Source: an uncultured Flavihumibacter sp.
Lineage (GTDB): Bacteria; Bacteroidota; Bacteroidia; Chitinophagales; Chitinophagaceae
Length of the DNA: 60,022 bases
NCBI GenBank assembly: GCA_902168225.1
Contig: CABHOW010000169.1
Span: forward strand, 1-60,022
Direction of reading: 5' to 3'
Below are positions 7,461-16,379 of the stretch, piece by piece. The notes under the pieces are model-generated. The model was not told the origin of the DNA. It saw only the letters and a program-made list of their open reading frames with translations, and did no database searches. Position 1 is the first letter of the stretch. Each line of letters starts with the position of its first letter. Position numbers and translations under genes: made by a program.

Positions 7461-8174
7461 TTGCCCAACTGGATTAACTATTGGTCGAAAAACCCGAGAC
7501 TATTTGGCATTGTAATGGAGCAAAGTACCGGTTATTTTGCTCAATCCTTATTACAGCAAAAAATACTAAAGCCCGGTTTACGAATACTAGATTTTGGCTG
7601 CGGACCCGGCTATCTTACCAAACATCTTACGGATACGTGTACAGCTTATATCGGATTAGATATATCTGAGAACTATATTGAGACTTGTAGAGAATTTTTT
7701 TCGAACGAACCCAATTATCAATTTTTCCGCATATATCCGGAGCCTAACAAGTGTTCCGGCTTGGCGAAAGCTGCATTAGCAGCAGGCAGCTTCGATTTGA
7801 TTATCATTCATAGTGTTATTCAATATTTTTCCTCCAAAGAAATCGTCTTTGATTTACTGCTTGCCTCAAAAAAATTATTGTCGCCACATGGAAAAATTAT
7901 TTTAGCAGATGTAGTTACACAGGATAAGGGTCTTTATAAAGACGCTTTAGCCGTTTTACGGCATAGCATCCGCAATGGATATTTTTGGTCGTTCTTACAT
8001 TTTATGTACCAGGCAAAGGTTTCCGGTTATAATGAAACAAGAAAAAAGCAACCACTTCTATCTGTAAGAGAAGAAGAAATAAAAGATATCTGTAATCAAT
8101 TAACCCTACAATGTAGCCTACTGCCCAGATGCACCTTACAAGTTAGCCGGAATAGCTATGTTATTGGCTTTTGA
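7461..8174 (+). CDS. Class I SAM-dependent methyltransferase
   Basis: A 237-residue protein if it starts at TTG 7461; ATG 7515 would give 219 residues. Residues 42-50 are SAM-binding motif I (ILDFGCGPG), followed by the acidic LDISENYIE and the post-motif region SFDLIIIHSVIQYF. This is a Rossmann-fold methyltransferase of the Methyltransf_11/25 type. As the first gene of a same-strand glycan cluster, 18 bases before a GT87 gene, it may methylate a sugar or lipid carrier, but the substrate is unknown. The region before 7515 looks coding (NWINYWSKNPRLFG), which favours the earlier start. Confidence 0.8.
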   Translation: MPNWINYWSKNPRLFGIVMEQSTGYFAQSLLQQKILKPGLRILDFGCGPGYLTKHLTDTCTAYIGLDISENYIETCREFFSNEPNYQFFRIYPEPNKCSGLAKAALAAGSFDLIIIHSVIQYFSSKEIVFDLLLASKKLLSPHGKIILADVVTQDKGLYKDALAVLRHSIRNGYFWSFLHFMYQAKVSGYNETRKKQPLLSVREEEIKDICNQLTLQCSLLPRCTLQVSRNSYVIGF

Positions 8175-8176
8175 TT

Positions 8177-8184
8177 TATCTTCG
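8177..8184 (+). promoter_or_regulatory. Possible weak -7 box before the GT87 gene
   Basis: TATCTTCG differs from TAnnTTTG at one position and ends 8 bases before ATG 8193. It could give an internal start within the glycan cluster, with a leader of only one or two bases. Confidence 0.25.
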
Positions 8185-8192
8185 AAGCCTGT

Positions 8193-9338
8193 ATGGCTTC
8201 TCTAATTATTAAGATAAAACAATTTACTAGTAAAGAAAAAAACCTGATCATATTGTATCTGGTTGCTTGGCTATTAATCGGATTAAAAGTAGCTTTTATA
8301 GATAGTTATGATAACTATCTCTGTTTTAAATTTTCTCATACTCACTTATTAAAAAATCTAGACTTATACCTGATGTACCCACAGGAGTATCATACAGAGT
8401 ATAATTATAGCCCCTTCTTCTCTTTTTTTATGGGGTTGTTTGCTTATTTACCTAATTGGCTAGGGATCTTATGCTGGAATCTTTTTAATACGATACCACT
8501 ACTCTATGCATTCCATAAAATGCCTTTATCTGCAGTTCAAAAAAATTTCCTCTATCTGTTTTGCTTGATCGAATTTATAACAGCAGCAGAGAATGTACAA
8601 ACCAACTCAACTGTTGCTGCGCTTATGTTATTGGTTTTCATAAACCAACAAAAAGGGAATACAAATCTTTCCAGTTTCTTTTTTGTTTTTGGATGTTTTT
8701 TTAAAATCTATGTACTAACAGCAGGTGTATTCTTTTTAATTTATCCTAAAAGGGGCACTTTTATTTGGAAAAGTTTGCTTTGGGGCCTCTTATTTTTTCT
8801 TATGCCATTGACTGTAATTTCCTGGAACCAACTAATTTTCTTACACCAAAGTTGGTTCGAGCGGCTGCAGGCACAAGCCATTAGAGACGCTCTAAGTTTA
8901 TTAGGTATCGTAAATAAACATATTAGTGCAGCCATCAAACAAGAATGGATTATGCTTGGCGGAACCATTAGTGTACTTACCGTTCTATTCAAAAAAAATC
9001 TGTACACCAGTTTAGAAGTACAATTACGTTACGCTGCCTGTATCCTTCTTTTTACCGTTGCTTTTAATCCCGGAGTAGAATCGCCCAGTTATATTATTGC
9101 GGTGGTAGGTGCTGCCATATGGTATGTATTAGTGCCAAGAAAAAATTGGGAGAAAATAATCATGGTGCTTGTATTTGTATTTACTTGCTTATCACCTACA
9201 GAAATTTTCCCAAGATCTATTCGGGAAGATTTTATGAAGCCATATCATATTAAAGCCATTCCAATTGTACTACTCTGGATCATTGTATTAGTAGAGCTGT
9301 TTCGTAATTCTCCATCAACAGAAAAAAAATTAGCATGA
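8193..9338 (+). CDS. GT87-like (DUF2029) polyprenol-dependent glycosyltransferase
   Basis: A 381-residue polytopic membrane protein with about nine or ten hydrophobic segments. The first extracytoplasmic part holds the family-like pattern DLYLMYPQEYHTEYNYSP, resembling the GT87 loop in which an acidic residue and a D-x-Y..YP motif contact polyprenyl-phosphate-linked mannose. GT-C enzymes of this type transfer a sugar on the outer face of the inner membrane. It overlaps legB by 4 bases (ATGA), so the two are translationally coupled. Donor and acceptor cannot be deduced. Confidence 0.72.
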   Translation: MASLIIKIKQFTSKEKNLIILYLVAWLLIGLKVAFIDSYDNYLCFKFSHTHLLKNLDLYLMYPQEYHTEYNYSPFFSFFMGLFAYLPNWLGILCWNLFNTIPLLYAFHKMPLSAVQKNFLYLFCLIEFITAAENVQTNSTVAALMLLVFINQQKGNTNLSSFFFVFGCFFKIYVLTAGVFFLIYPKRGTFIWKSLLWGLLFFLMPLTVISWNQLIFLHQSWFERLQAQAIRDALSLLGIVNKHISAAIKQEWIMLGGTISVLTVLFKKNLYTSLEVQLRYAACILLFTVAFNPGVESPSYIIAVVGAAIWYVLVPRKNWEKIIMVLVFVFTCLSPTEIFPRSIREDFMKPYHIKAIPIVLLWIIVLVELFRNSPSTEKKLA

Positions 9339-10330
9339 AAGTTTTAGTAACAGGCGCAGATGGTTTCATAGGCTCCCATCTTACCGAGCAATTGGTAAAA
9401 CAGGGTTATGATGTTCGTGCTTTTGTGTTATATAATTCATTTAATACTTGGGGCTGGCTAGATCATTGCGATCCTCAAATAAAAAATAAATTTGAAGTTT
9501 TTGCCGGCGATATACGCGACCCCTATGGCGTTAAAGCAGCCATGAAGGGCTGTGATGCCGTATTACATCTAGCCGCACTAATCGCTATCCCTTACTCCTA
9601 TCATTCGCCGGATACTTATGTAGATACCAATATAAAAGGTACATTACATATTGTTCAAGCGGCACGCGAATTAGGCATTCAAAAAGTAGTACATACTTCT
9701 ACCAGCGAAGTATATGGTACAGCACGATTTGTACCCATCACAGAAGAACATCCTTTACAAGGACAATCACCCTATTCTGCCAGTAAAATTGGTGCTGATC
9801 AAATAGCCCTTTCTTTCTACAGCGCGTTTAATACACCTGTTGCTGTTTTACGACCTTTTAATACCTATGGCCCCAGGCAATCGGCCCGAGCCGTAATACC
9901 TACTATTATTTCTCAAATAGCATCCGGAGCAACAACCATCAAATTAGGGGCTTTAACGCCCACCCGCGATTTTTCTTTTGTAGAAGATACTGCTCGCGGT
10001 TTTATCAAAGCCATGGAAACAGACGCAACAAATGGAACCGTTACCAATATCGGCAGCGGGTTTGAAATATCTGTTCATGATACAGCTAAACTGATTGCCT
10101 CTTTGATGGGAAAAAATATTCAATTTGAATTAGATGAAGAAAGAGTGCGACCGGAAAAAAGTGAAGTGGAAAGATTATTTGCCAGCTATGAAAAAGCAAA
10201 AACTATTATGGGCTGGGAGCCATTATATGGGGGAGAAGAAGGATTTAAAAAAGGATTAGCAAAAACAATTGAGTGGTTTTTGAATAAAGAGAATTTAGCA
10301 AAATACAAAACCGATAGGTATAATATCTAA
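9335..10330 (+). CDS. legB: NAD-dependent 4,6-dehydratase, LegB type
   Basis: A 331-residue extended SDR. It has the nucleotide-binding GADGFIGSH at residues 7-15, the active-site TSTSEVYG, and the YSASK catalytic Tyr/Lys pair. The segment VLYNSFNTWGWLDHC close to the N terminus is characteristic of LegB, the nucleotide-GlcNAc 4,6-dehydratase of legionaminic acid synthesis. The other leg genes (aminotransferase, LegG, LegI, LegF) are absent, so the product here may be another 4-keto-6-deoxy or 6-deoxy sugar. The adjacent nucleotidyltransferase could supply its substrate. Confidence 0.82.
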   Translation: MKVLVTGADGFIGSHLTEQLVKQGYDVRAFVLYNSFNTWGWLDHCDPQIKNKFEVFAGDIRDPYGVKAAMKGCDAVLHLAALIAIPYSYHSPDTYVDTNIKGTLHIVQAARELGIQKVVHTSTSEVYGTARFVPITEEHPLQGQSPYSASKIGADQIALSFYSAFNTPVAVLRPFNTYGPRQSARAVIPTIISQIASGATTIKLGALTPTRDFSFVEDTARGFIKAMETDATNGTVTNIGSGFEISVHDTAKLIASLMGKNIQFELDEERVRPEKSEVERLFASYEKAKTIMGWEPLYGGEEGFKKGLAKTIEWFLNKENLAKYKTDRYNI

Positions 10331-10341
10331 AATAATTACCC

Positions 10342-11052
10342 ATGGAAAAACATGCAGTAATACTTGCAGGTGGTAAGGGAAAAAGATTAAGGCCCTATAC
10401 GGTTGTTTTACCAAAACCTTTAATGCCCATAGGCGAATATCCTATTTTGGAAGTAATTGTACGCCAGCTTTGTGCGCAAGGGTTTACACATATTACTATG
10501 GCGGTAAATCACCAAGCTGAACTGATTAAGGCTTTTTTTGGAGACGGTCAAAAATGGGGAGTCACCATTCGCTACTCCTTAGAAGATCAACCACTTGGCA
10601 CTATGGGTCCATTAAAATTAATCGACGAATTACCAGAAAATTTTTTAGTGATGAATGGAGATATTTTGACCGACTTAAAATATGGTGAGTTCTTTGATAC
10701 CCATGTTGCGGAACAAAATATTTTTACCATTTCATCTCATAAAAGAGAAGAAATGATTGATTACGGAGTACTTGATACTGATAAAGGAATACTAACGGGC
10801 TTTAGAGAAAAACCAAAGAGCAGTTATGAAGTGAGCATGGGCATTTATATGCTTAATAAAAAAGTGGTAACAAAAATTCCGGATAATACCCCTTATGGTT
10901 TCGATCATTTAATGCTTGCTTTATTAGCCGAAAAAGAAAAAGTAGCCGTAAAAGCATTTACTGGGTTATGGCTTGATATTGGCCGACCTGATGATTATTT
11001 ACAAGCTATTGAAACATTTGATGAATTAAAAGACAAATTCTTGTATGTATAA
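10342..11052 (+). CDS. Sugar-1-phosphate nucleotidyltransferase
   Basis: A 236-residue NTP_transferase. The signature LAGGKGKRLRPYTVVLPKPL spans residues 8-27, and the metal-binding VMNGDILTD aspartate and the FREKP sugar-binding motif follow. It is shorter than RmlA and lacks a C-terminal left-handed beta-helix, which resembles GMP-type enzymes such as the guanylyltransferases of the GDP-GlcNAc route (PtmE-like). Next to LegB, an NDP-HexNAc product is a reasonable inference but not proven. Its last 8 bases overlap the next gene. Confidence 0.82.
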   Translation: MEKHAVILAGGKGKRLRPYTVVLPKPLMPIGEYPILEVIVRQLCAQGFTHITMAVNHQAELIKAFFGDGQKWGVTIRYSLEDQPLGTMGPLKLIDELPENFLVMNGDILTDLKYGEFFDTHVAEQNIFTISSHKREEMIDYGVLDTDKGILTGFREKPKSSYEVSMGIYMLNKKVVTKIPDNTPYGFDHLMLALLAEKEKVAVKAFTGLWLDIGRPDDYLQAIETFDELKDKFLYV

Positions 11053-11893
11053 GATTTTGCTAACCGGCGCAACAGGTTTTATTGGTACAGCTTTACATCG
11101 GCAATTAAAAACGCTGGGGCATACAGTTCATTTACTTTCACAACGCGATGGCAAAGTAGAAGATATGTTTACTTGGCAATCAATCCCACCTACTGATATT
11201 GTGATTCATTTAGCTGCCCGTACATTCGTACCCGATAGCTGGGAACACCCTGCTGCATTTATGGCCACCAATGCTACCGGTACTTTACATGCATTAGAAT
11301 ACTGTAGAAAACATAAGGCCAAATTCATTTTCTTAAGTTCTTACTTATACGGCAACCCGGAACATTTACCGATTCCCGAAACGGCCCCCTTATACACGCC
11401 GAATCCATACGCACAGTCAAAAAAAACAGCGGAAGATTTTTGCACTTTCTATAGTACCGCTTATCAGGTCAATACGATTATTCTTCGTCCATTCAATGTT
11501 TACGGCCCAAATCAAAATCCATCTTTTTTAATACCCCATATTATTCATCAGGCCTTGTATAACAGTACTATTCGAGTAAAGGATTTAACACCCAAACGAG
11601 ACTATATTCATTTACACGATTTAATAGCTGCTATCATAGCTTGTATTGACTATAAAAAATCGGGTATTTTTAATGTGGGTTCGGGCATAAGCTATTCTGT
11701 TCAAGAAATCATTGATATCGTTCAAAATATCACAAAAAGAAATTTACCTGTTATCAGTGATGCAGAGGTTCGTAGGGCTGAAATTATGGATACTGTTGCC
11801 GATATTAGTTTAGCAAAAAAAGAATTAGATTGGCAACCAACTATAAATTTTGAAGACGGGATTCGTGAACTACTCCAGCATAGCCAATCATAA
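11045..11893 (+). CDS. NAD-dependent epimerase/dehydratase
   Basis: A 282-residue extended SDR with GATGFIGTALHRQL at residues 7-20, the VIHLAA motif, the SSYLYG active-site serine, and the YAQSKK Tyr-x3-Lys pair. It is likely a sugar-nucleotide 4-epimerase, reductase or dehydratase acting on the product of the preceding dehydratase. The 8-base overlap with the nucleotidyltransferase supports a shared pathway. The exact reaction is not deducible. Confidence 0.83.
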   Translation: MYKILLTGATGFIGTALHRQLKTLGHTVHLLSQRDGKVEDMFTWQSIPPTDIVIHLAARTFVPDSWEHPAAFMATNATGTLHALEYCRKHKAKFIFLSSYLYGNPEHLPIPETAPLYTPNPYAQSKKTAEDFCTFYSTAYQVNTIILRPFNVYGPNQNPSFLIPHIIHQALYNSTIRVKDLTPKRDYIHLHDLIAAIIACIDYKKSGIFNVGSGISYSVQEIIDIVQNITKRNLPVISDAEVRRAEIMDTVADISLAKKELDWQPTINFEDGIRELLQHSQS

Positions 11894-11901
11894 ATTAACC
11901 G

Positions 11902-11909
11902 TACCTTTG
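11902..11909 (+). promoter_or_regulatory. -7 box before the GT2 gene
   Basis: TACCTTTG, a full TAnnTTTG match, ends 7 bases before ATG 11917, implying an almost leaderless transcript for GT2 and the deacetylase. Confidence 0.45.
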
Positions 11910-11916
11910 TAATGGT

Positions 11917-12858
11917 ATGCAAATCCCCACTATTCAAAAAACTGTTTCTGTTGTTGTACCTGTATGGAATGAGCGGGGCAATTTACCCATATTGATAGAG
12001 CAGGTAGAAGCCGTTTTTGCCTCACTACCTTATAAGCTATCATTTATTTTTGTAGAAGACAGTAGTACGGATGGTACATTAGAGTACATTAAAGAACAAG
12101 CAGCAATACATAATCACATATTTTATATTTCACTTACTAAAAGTTTCGGCCATCAAAATGCATTAAAAGCAGGTTTAGACAGAGCGGATACAGATGCTGT
12201 TATCATGATGGACGGGGACTTGCAACATCCCCCCTCTTTAATACCAGAATTATTAGCGCATTGGGAAAAAGGGTATGATATTGTATACACGATTCGAAAC
12301 GACCATCAGGAAATTCCTTTATTGAAAAAAAGAACATCGAATTTATTCTATGATGTAATCAACAACCTATCTGATATTGAATTGGAACAAGGAGCTGCAG
12401 ATTTTAGGTTGATGGACAAAAAAGTAGTGAATGTATTCAGAACATTTACGGAGTCGGATATTTTTATGCGAGGATTAGTTAAATGGATGGGGTTCCCGCA
12501 GATTGGTATTGAATATACTTCAGCCCTTCGCTACCAGGGTGAATCGAAATATACACTAAAAAAAATGCTGCGATTCGCTCTTCAAGGTATTACGTCGTTT
12601 AGTACACGCCCATTATATATAGCTGCTTATCTGGGGTTTTTCTTTTCCCTTTTTTCCTTACTCTATATTCCCTATATCATTTATAGCTACTTCTTTGGGA
12701 AGATGGTTTTGGGCTGGCCTTCTGTAATTGCTACTGTTGCCTTTTTTGGCGGTCTTCAATTGATGATCCTTGGCATTATAGGTATGTACTTAGGCAAGCT
12801 TTTCATGCAAAGCAAACATCGCCCTCACTATATCGTAAAAGAATCTAATATTGTATAA
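11917..12858 (+). CDS. GT2 glycosyltransferase, polyprenyl-phosphate (DPM1/ArnC) type
   Basis: A 313-residue protein: an N-terminal GT-A domain (SVVVPVWNERGNLPILIEQV; nucleotide-sugar site with MMDGDLQHPP as the DxD motif) and two C-terminal membrane segments at about residues 230-258 and 268-292. This layout is typical of enzymes that move a sugar from a nucleotide to undecaprenyl phosphate. That product is the donor used by GT-C enzymes, so it pairs logically with the GT87 protein in the same cluster. Its TAA stop overlaps the next ATG by one base. Confidence 0.87.
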   Translation: MQIPTIQKTVSVVVPVWNERGNLPILIEQVEAVFASLPYKLSFIFVEDSSTDGTLEYIKEQAAIHNHIFYISLTKSFGHQNALKAGLDRADTDAVIMMDGDLQHPPSLIPELLAHWEKGYDIVYTIRNDHQEIPLLKKRTSNLFYDVINNLSDIELEQGAADFRLMDKKVVNVFRTFTESDIFMRGLVKWMGFPQIGIEYTSALRYQGESKYTLKKMLRFALQGITSFSTRPLYIAAYLGFFFSLFSLLYIPYIIYSYFFGKMVLGWPSVIATVAFFGGLQLMILGIIGMYLGKLFMQSKHRPHYIVKESNIV

Positions 12859-13625
12859 TGAGCCGATATATATTATTGAGCTTTGATGTGGAAGAGTTTG
12901 ATATCCCACTTGAATTTAAAAAACCCATCACTCCATCCGAACAAATACGTATAGGGAAATTAGGTTTAGATGCCATCACACCTCTACTAGAGAATTATAC
13001 CACAACACTTTTCACCACTGCAAACTTCGCCGATCATTTCCCCAATGAGATTAAAGCTTTAGCCAATGAACATGAAATAGCTTCTCATACTTATTACCAT
13101 GGCTATTACGAAGATGCGCATCTCCTAGAGTCTAAACTAAGATTAGAAGCTATCACTGAAAAAAAAATTAAGGGATTACGTATGCCGCGTATGCGACCTG
13201 TATCTATGCACGCTGTAGCTGAGGCAGGTTATGATTATGATTCTTCTGTTAACCCAACTTTTTTACCCGGTAAATATAATAACCTTCACTTACCTAGAAT
13301 GAAATACTTCGATTCTCCCATGTGGCGTATTCCTGCATCGGTAACACCGCACCTCAGAATACCCCTTTTTTGGTTAAGCGCGAAAAACATACCCCTAGCT
13401 ATTTATAAACAACTGTGCATGCAAACACTCAAAAAAGATGGGGTACTTTGTTTGTATTTTCATCCCTGGGAATTTACTGATATCAAGGGTTTTGGCTTGC
13501 CAACTTATACAAGAAGGTTTGCCGGACAAGCATTTATTGAAAGGATATCCGATCTGCTTAAAACCCTCTCTACACATGGCGATTTTATTACTATGGATGT
13601 CTATCACCAACTTACCAAATCTTAA
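12858..13625 (+). CDS. Polysaccharide deacetylase (NodB-type) family protein
   Basis: A 255-residue protein. LLSFDVEEFD near the N terminus supplies the catalytic and metal-binding aspartates, and HEIASHTYYHGY supplies the metal-binding histidine pair (H-x3-H). Other NodB-like parts are LRMPRMRP and the C-terminal LYFHPWEF. It belongs to carbohydrate esterase family 4 and probably deacetylates an N-acetylated sugar of the glycan made by this cluster. No signal peptide is visible, so it may act in the cytoplasm on a lipid-linked precursor. It is the last gene of the cluster. Confidence 0.85.
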   Translation: MSRYILLSFDVEEFDIPLEFKKPITPSEQIRIGKLGLDAITPLLENYTTTLFTTANFADHFPNEIKALANEHEIASHTYYHGYYEDAHLLESKLRLEAITEKKIKGLRMPRMRPVSMHAVAEAGYDYDSSVNPTFLPGKYNNLHLPRMKYFDSPMWRIPASVTPHLRIPLFWLSAKNIPLAIYKQLCMQTLKKDGVLCLYFHPWEFTDIKGFGLPTYTRRFAGQAFIERISDLLKTLSTHGDFITMDVYHQLTKS

Positions 13626-13666
13626 ATTTTCATTAAATATAATTTAATTAGTAAAATATTAATTTA

Positions 13667-13690
13667 ATATTTAGATATTTGTCTAAATAT
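13667..13690. promoter_or_regulatory. Inverted-repeat operator upstream of the sdpR-like gene
   Basis: A perfect 9-bp inverted repeat, ATATTTAGA (13667-13675) and TCTAAATAT (13682-13690), separated by 6 bases and ending 14 bases before the TTG start of the ArsR/SdpR-like repressor. Size, symmetry and position fit an ArsR-family autoregulatory operator. Confidence 0.65.
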
Positions 13691-13704
13691 ATAAACATCT
13701 AATC

Positions 13705-13962
13705 TTGAATATCATCTTCAAAGCTTTAAACGATCCTACCCGCCGCGAGATACTAGAATTATTGAAGAAAAAAGATATGACCGCAGGTGAAATAGCCGAT
13801 CAGTTTCATATATCCAAGCCAAGTATTTCACATCACCTCGATTTACTCAAGCAAGCAGAACTGGTTGTATCGGTTAAAGAAGGGCAATTTATTTTTTATT
13901 CTATCAATACCACCGTAATGGATGAAATGCTCAAATGGATTCTTCAGTTTAAAAAGAAATAA
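13705..13962 (+). CDS. sdpR: ArsR/SdpR-family autorepressor
   Basis: An 85-residue winged-helix repressor, starting at TTG 13705 since no ATG fits. FKALNDPTRREILELLKKKD at residues 5-24 is the standard SdpR/ArsR opening, followed by the helix-turn-helix TAGEIADQFHISKPSISHHL and a short beta wing. No cysteine metal site is present, as in SdpR. It lies 5 bases before an SdpI-type membrane protein. In Bacillus subtilis SdpR represses sdpRI until SdpI captures it after sensing the SdpC toxin. The inverted repeat upstream is its likely operator. Confidence 0.85.
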   Translation: MNIIFKALNDPTRREILELLKKKDMTAGEIADQFHISKPSISHHLDLLKQAELVVSVKEGQFIFYSINTTVMDEMLKWILQFKKK

Positions 13963-13967
13963 ATAAT

Positions 13968-14636
13968 ATGCAACATAAATCTCCTTTTCAAACCTGGCTG
14001 GTTCTAATACTGGCGATAATACCACTGGCTTATTTAGCCTATCTATACCCATCGTTACCCGATAAAGTCCCAACCCATTATAATATTTCAGGTAAAATAG
14101 ATGCTTATGATGAAAAAATTACAATCTGGATACCAGTAGTTATTTTTTCCCTGATGAACATTGGCATACATTTTTTATTTAAAGCACTTCCTAAGATTGA
14201 TCCCAAAAAATCGGCTGCCCAATCGCCCTCAATGTTAGCTAAACTAAGTACTTTTTTAGCCGTGTTTCTAGCACTTATACAAATCGCTATGATCCAGGCA
14301 ACTACAGGGAATACCACAATTTTGAATAAAACATTAGTACCTGCAATCGGTTTATTATTTGCATTGATTGGCAATTATATGTTTAGTATTAAACCAAACT
14401 ACTTTATTGGATTGCGTTTACCATGGACTTTAGAAAACGAAGACAACTGGAGAAAAACCCACCAATACATGAGTAAGTATTGGGTTATCGGTGGAATTAT
14501 CATCTTTATAACCGGTCTATTTACCAGTTTTTTAGTTGGTATCATAGTATTATTTGTAGTATTAACCATAATTATAATACTCCCTGTTCGTTATTCTTAT
14601 CTTCTTTTTAAAAATCAAGCAAATAACCATTCATGA
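13968..14636 (+). CDS. sdpI: SdpI-like immunity/signal membrane protein (DUF1648)
   Basis: A 222-residue membrane protein with about six hydrophobic segments. The DUF1648 part near the N terminus reads YPSLPDKVPTHYNISGKID, and the SdpI signature FIGLRLPWTLENEDNWRKTH lies at about residues 144-163. In B. subtilis SdpI both protects against SdpC and recruits the SdpR repressor to the membrane. No sdpC-like toxin gene was found in the window. It overlaps the hydrolase gene by 4 bases. Confidence 0.85.
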   Translation: MQHKSPFQTWLVLILAIIPLAYLAYLYPSLPDKVPTHYNISGKIDAYDEKITIWIPVVIFSLMNIGIHFLFKALPKIDPKKSAAQSPSMLAKLSTFLAVFLALIQIAMIQATTGNTTILNKTLVPAIGLLFALIGNYMFSIKPNYFIGLRLPWTLENEDNWRKTHQYMSKYWVIGGIIIFITGLFTSFLVGIIVLFVVLTIIIILPVRYSYLLFKNQANNHS

Positions 14637-15751
14637 GAAAAGGTATAATTTATATAGCACTGATGATTATATCCATCTTTGCCTACACCCAACCGAAAAT
14701 TAAACCACAAACACCGGCTCCTCCTTTCGATTATAATATCGATAGTGTTGAATACGATAACACAGATAAAACGGTACATCTTGGCGCAACATTAACCTAT
14801 CCAAAAACAAAGGGGCCATTCACTACTGTTGTAATGATTACAGGCAGTGGTCAGCAGGATCGCGATGAAACCATTTTAGGTCATAAACCTTTTGCAGTTA
14901 TTGCTGATTATTTAACGAAACATGGAATAGCTGTTCTACGTGTGGATGATAGAATGAAAGGGCTAAGCAAAGGAAATATAGTAACAGCTACAAGTGCAGA
15001 TTATGCTAATGATGTAATGACCAGTATCAATTACTTATTAACCAGAAAAGAGATAGATAAACGTAAAATTGGGGTAATGGGGCACAGTGAAGGGGGCCTT
15101 ATTGCCCCCATGATTTATACAAAACTTCCTTCACTAGCATTTATTATTTCGCTAGCAGGAACCGGCGTTTCGGGTGCAGAAATATTATTCAAGCAACAAA
15201 CAGATCCGCTAAAAAATGTAGTATCCGAAAAAGTTTTTAATGCTTACGCAGATCTTACACAACAAACATTAGCTGTGATCCATAATAACTACTCTTTATC
15301 CGATTCACTAATATTAGAAAATGTAAAAACTGTTTTCACGAAATGGAAGACGAATCACGATGATAGTACGCTTATAAAACTTAATGCAAAAAATGTGAGT
15401 GCAGAAGTATACGCGAATCGACAAATTAAAGCAGAACTGATTCCTTGGTATAAATACTTTATTGCAACGGAACCTAACGATTTTTGGAATAAGGTGAAAT
15501 GTCCTGTTTTAGCCTTGAATGGAGAGAAAGACATTCAAGTGTACCCGGATCAAAATATTACTGCTATTACTACTTCCCTCATGAAAGCCGGCAATAAAAA
15601 TGTTACTACAAAAATATTCCCGGGGCTGAATCATTTATTTCAACATTGTACAAAATGTACGGTACAGGAATATCCTGAATTAGAAGAAACATTTGCACCC
15701 GAAGTACTGGTATATATTACAGATTGGCTAAAAGAAAAGAAATTGATGTAA
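14633..15751 (+). CDS. Exported alpha/beta hydrolase
   Basis: A 372-residue protein with a signal peptide (MRKGIIYIALMIISIFAYTQ). The nucleophile elbow is GHSEGG near residue 158, preceded by the oxyanion region MITGSGQQDRD; the C-terminal LNHLFQH supplies the histidine, and LNGEKDIQV the acid. It resembles the prolyl-oligopeptidase/dienelactone hydrolase branch (Bacteroidota YqiA/S9-like proteins). The substrate is unknown. A 4-base ATGA overlap places it in the sdpRI operon, so it may share that regulation. Confidence 0.85.
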   Translation: MRKGIIYIALMIISIFAYTQPKIKPQTPAPPFDYNIDSVEYDNTDKTVHLGATLTYPKTKGPFTTVVMITGSGQQDRDETILGHKPFAVIADYLTKHGIAVLRVDDRMKGLSKGNIVTATSADYANDVMTSINYLLTRKEIDKRKIGVMGHSEGGLIAPMIYTKLPSLAFIISLAGTGVSGAEILFKQQTDPLKNVVSEKVFNAYADLTQQTLAVIHNNYSLSDSLILENVKTVFTKWKTNHDDSTLIKLNAKNVSAEVYANRQIKAELIPWYKYFIATEPNDFWNKVKCPVLALNGEKDIQVYPDQNITAITTSLMKAGNKNVTTKIFPGLNHLFQHCTKCTVQEYPELEETFAPEVLVYITDWLKEKKLM

Positions 15752-15760
15752 CTTGATAAT

Positions 15761-16351
15761 GTGAACTATTTAGCACACGCTTATTATTCTTTTGAAGATC
15801 CCGATATTCTATTGGGTAATATGATTAGCGACTATATCAAGGGGAGCAAACAATATACCTTCCCAAAGGAGGTTCAGGCTGGAATTCGTTTACACAGACA
15901 AATTGATAGTTTCACAGATGCGCATGCGGCTACAAAAGAAATAAAAAAAATATTCGCTCCCGAAGTACGCTTATATGCCGGCGCATTTACAGATGTTGTA
16001 TATGATCATTTCCTAGCTATTGGAGATGAAAAAAGCGATAATGAGTGGTATGAATTTACACAGCGAACCTATATTTCACTGGAAGCAAATACTACTCTTT
16101 TTCCTCAGCGATTCCAAAAAATGTTCCCCTATATGCGATCTCAAAACTGGCTCTATAACTACCGTTTTCGTTGGGGTATAGAAAAAAGTTTTGAAGGTGT
16201 TGCCAGAAGGGCTAAATATCTCAACTTACCTAATAGTTGCTTTTCATTATTCGAAGCCAATTACGAAGCTATTGCTGAACAGGCGGCTCCCTTTTTAAAA
16301 GATGTTAAAAACTTTGTGCAATTAGAATTTACTAAGTTAAAAGACTTGTAG
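15761..16351 (+). CDS. ACP phosphodiesterase family protein (DUF479)
   Basis: A 196-residue protein starting at GTG 15761, whose opening NYLAHAYYSFEDPDILLGNM and the HRQIDSFTDAH and VYDHFLA segments mark the AcpH/DUF479 family. E. coli AcpH removes the 4'-phosphopantetheine arm from acyl carrier protein; the His/Asp metal residues of the HD-like fold are present. It begins 9 bases after the hydrolase. Whether it is a true AcpH in Bacteroidota is not established. Confidence 0.85.
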   Translation: MNYLAHAYYSFEDPDILLGNMISDYIKGSKQYTFPKEVQAGIRLHRQIDSFTDAHAATKEIKKIFAPEVRLYAGAFTDVVYDHFLAIGDEKSDNEWYEFTQRTYISLEANTTLFPQRFQKMFPYMRSQNWLYNYRFRWGIEKSFEGVARRAKYLNLPNSCFSLFEANYEAIAEQAAPFLKDVKNFVQLEFTKLKDL

Positions 16352-16356
16352 CAGCC

Positions 16357-16364
16357 TATCTTTG
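16357..16364 (+). promoter_or_regulatory. -7 box for the DUF2911 gene
   Basis: TATCTTTG, a full TAnnTTTG match, ends 15 bases before ATG 16380. Transcription from it would start after the in-frame ATG at 16362, which supports the later start. Confidence 0.5.
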
Positions 16365-16379
16365 CGCAAACCATTACAT

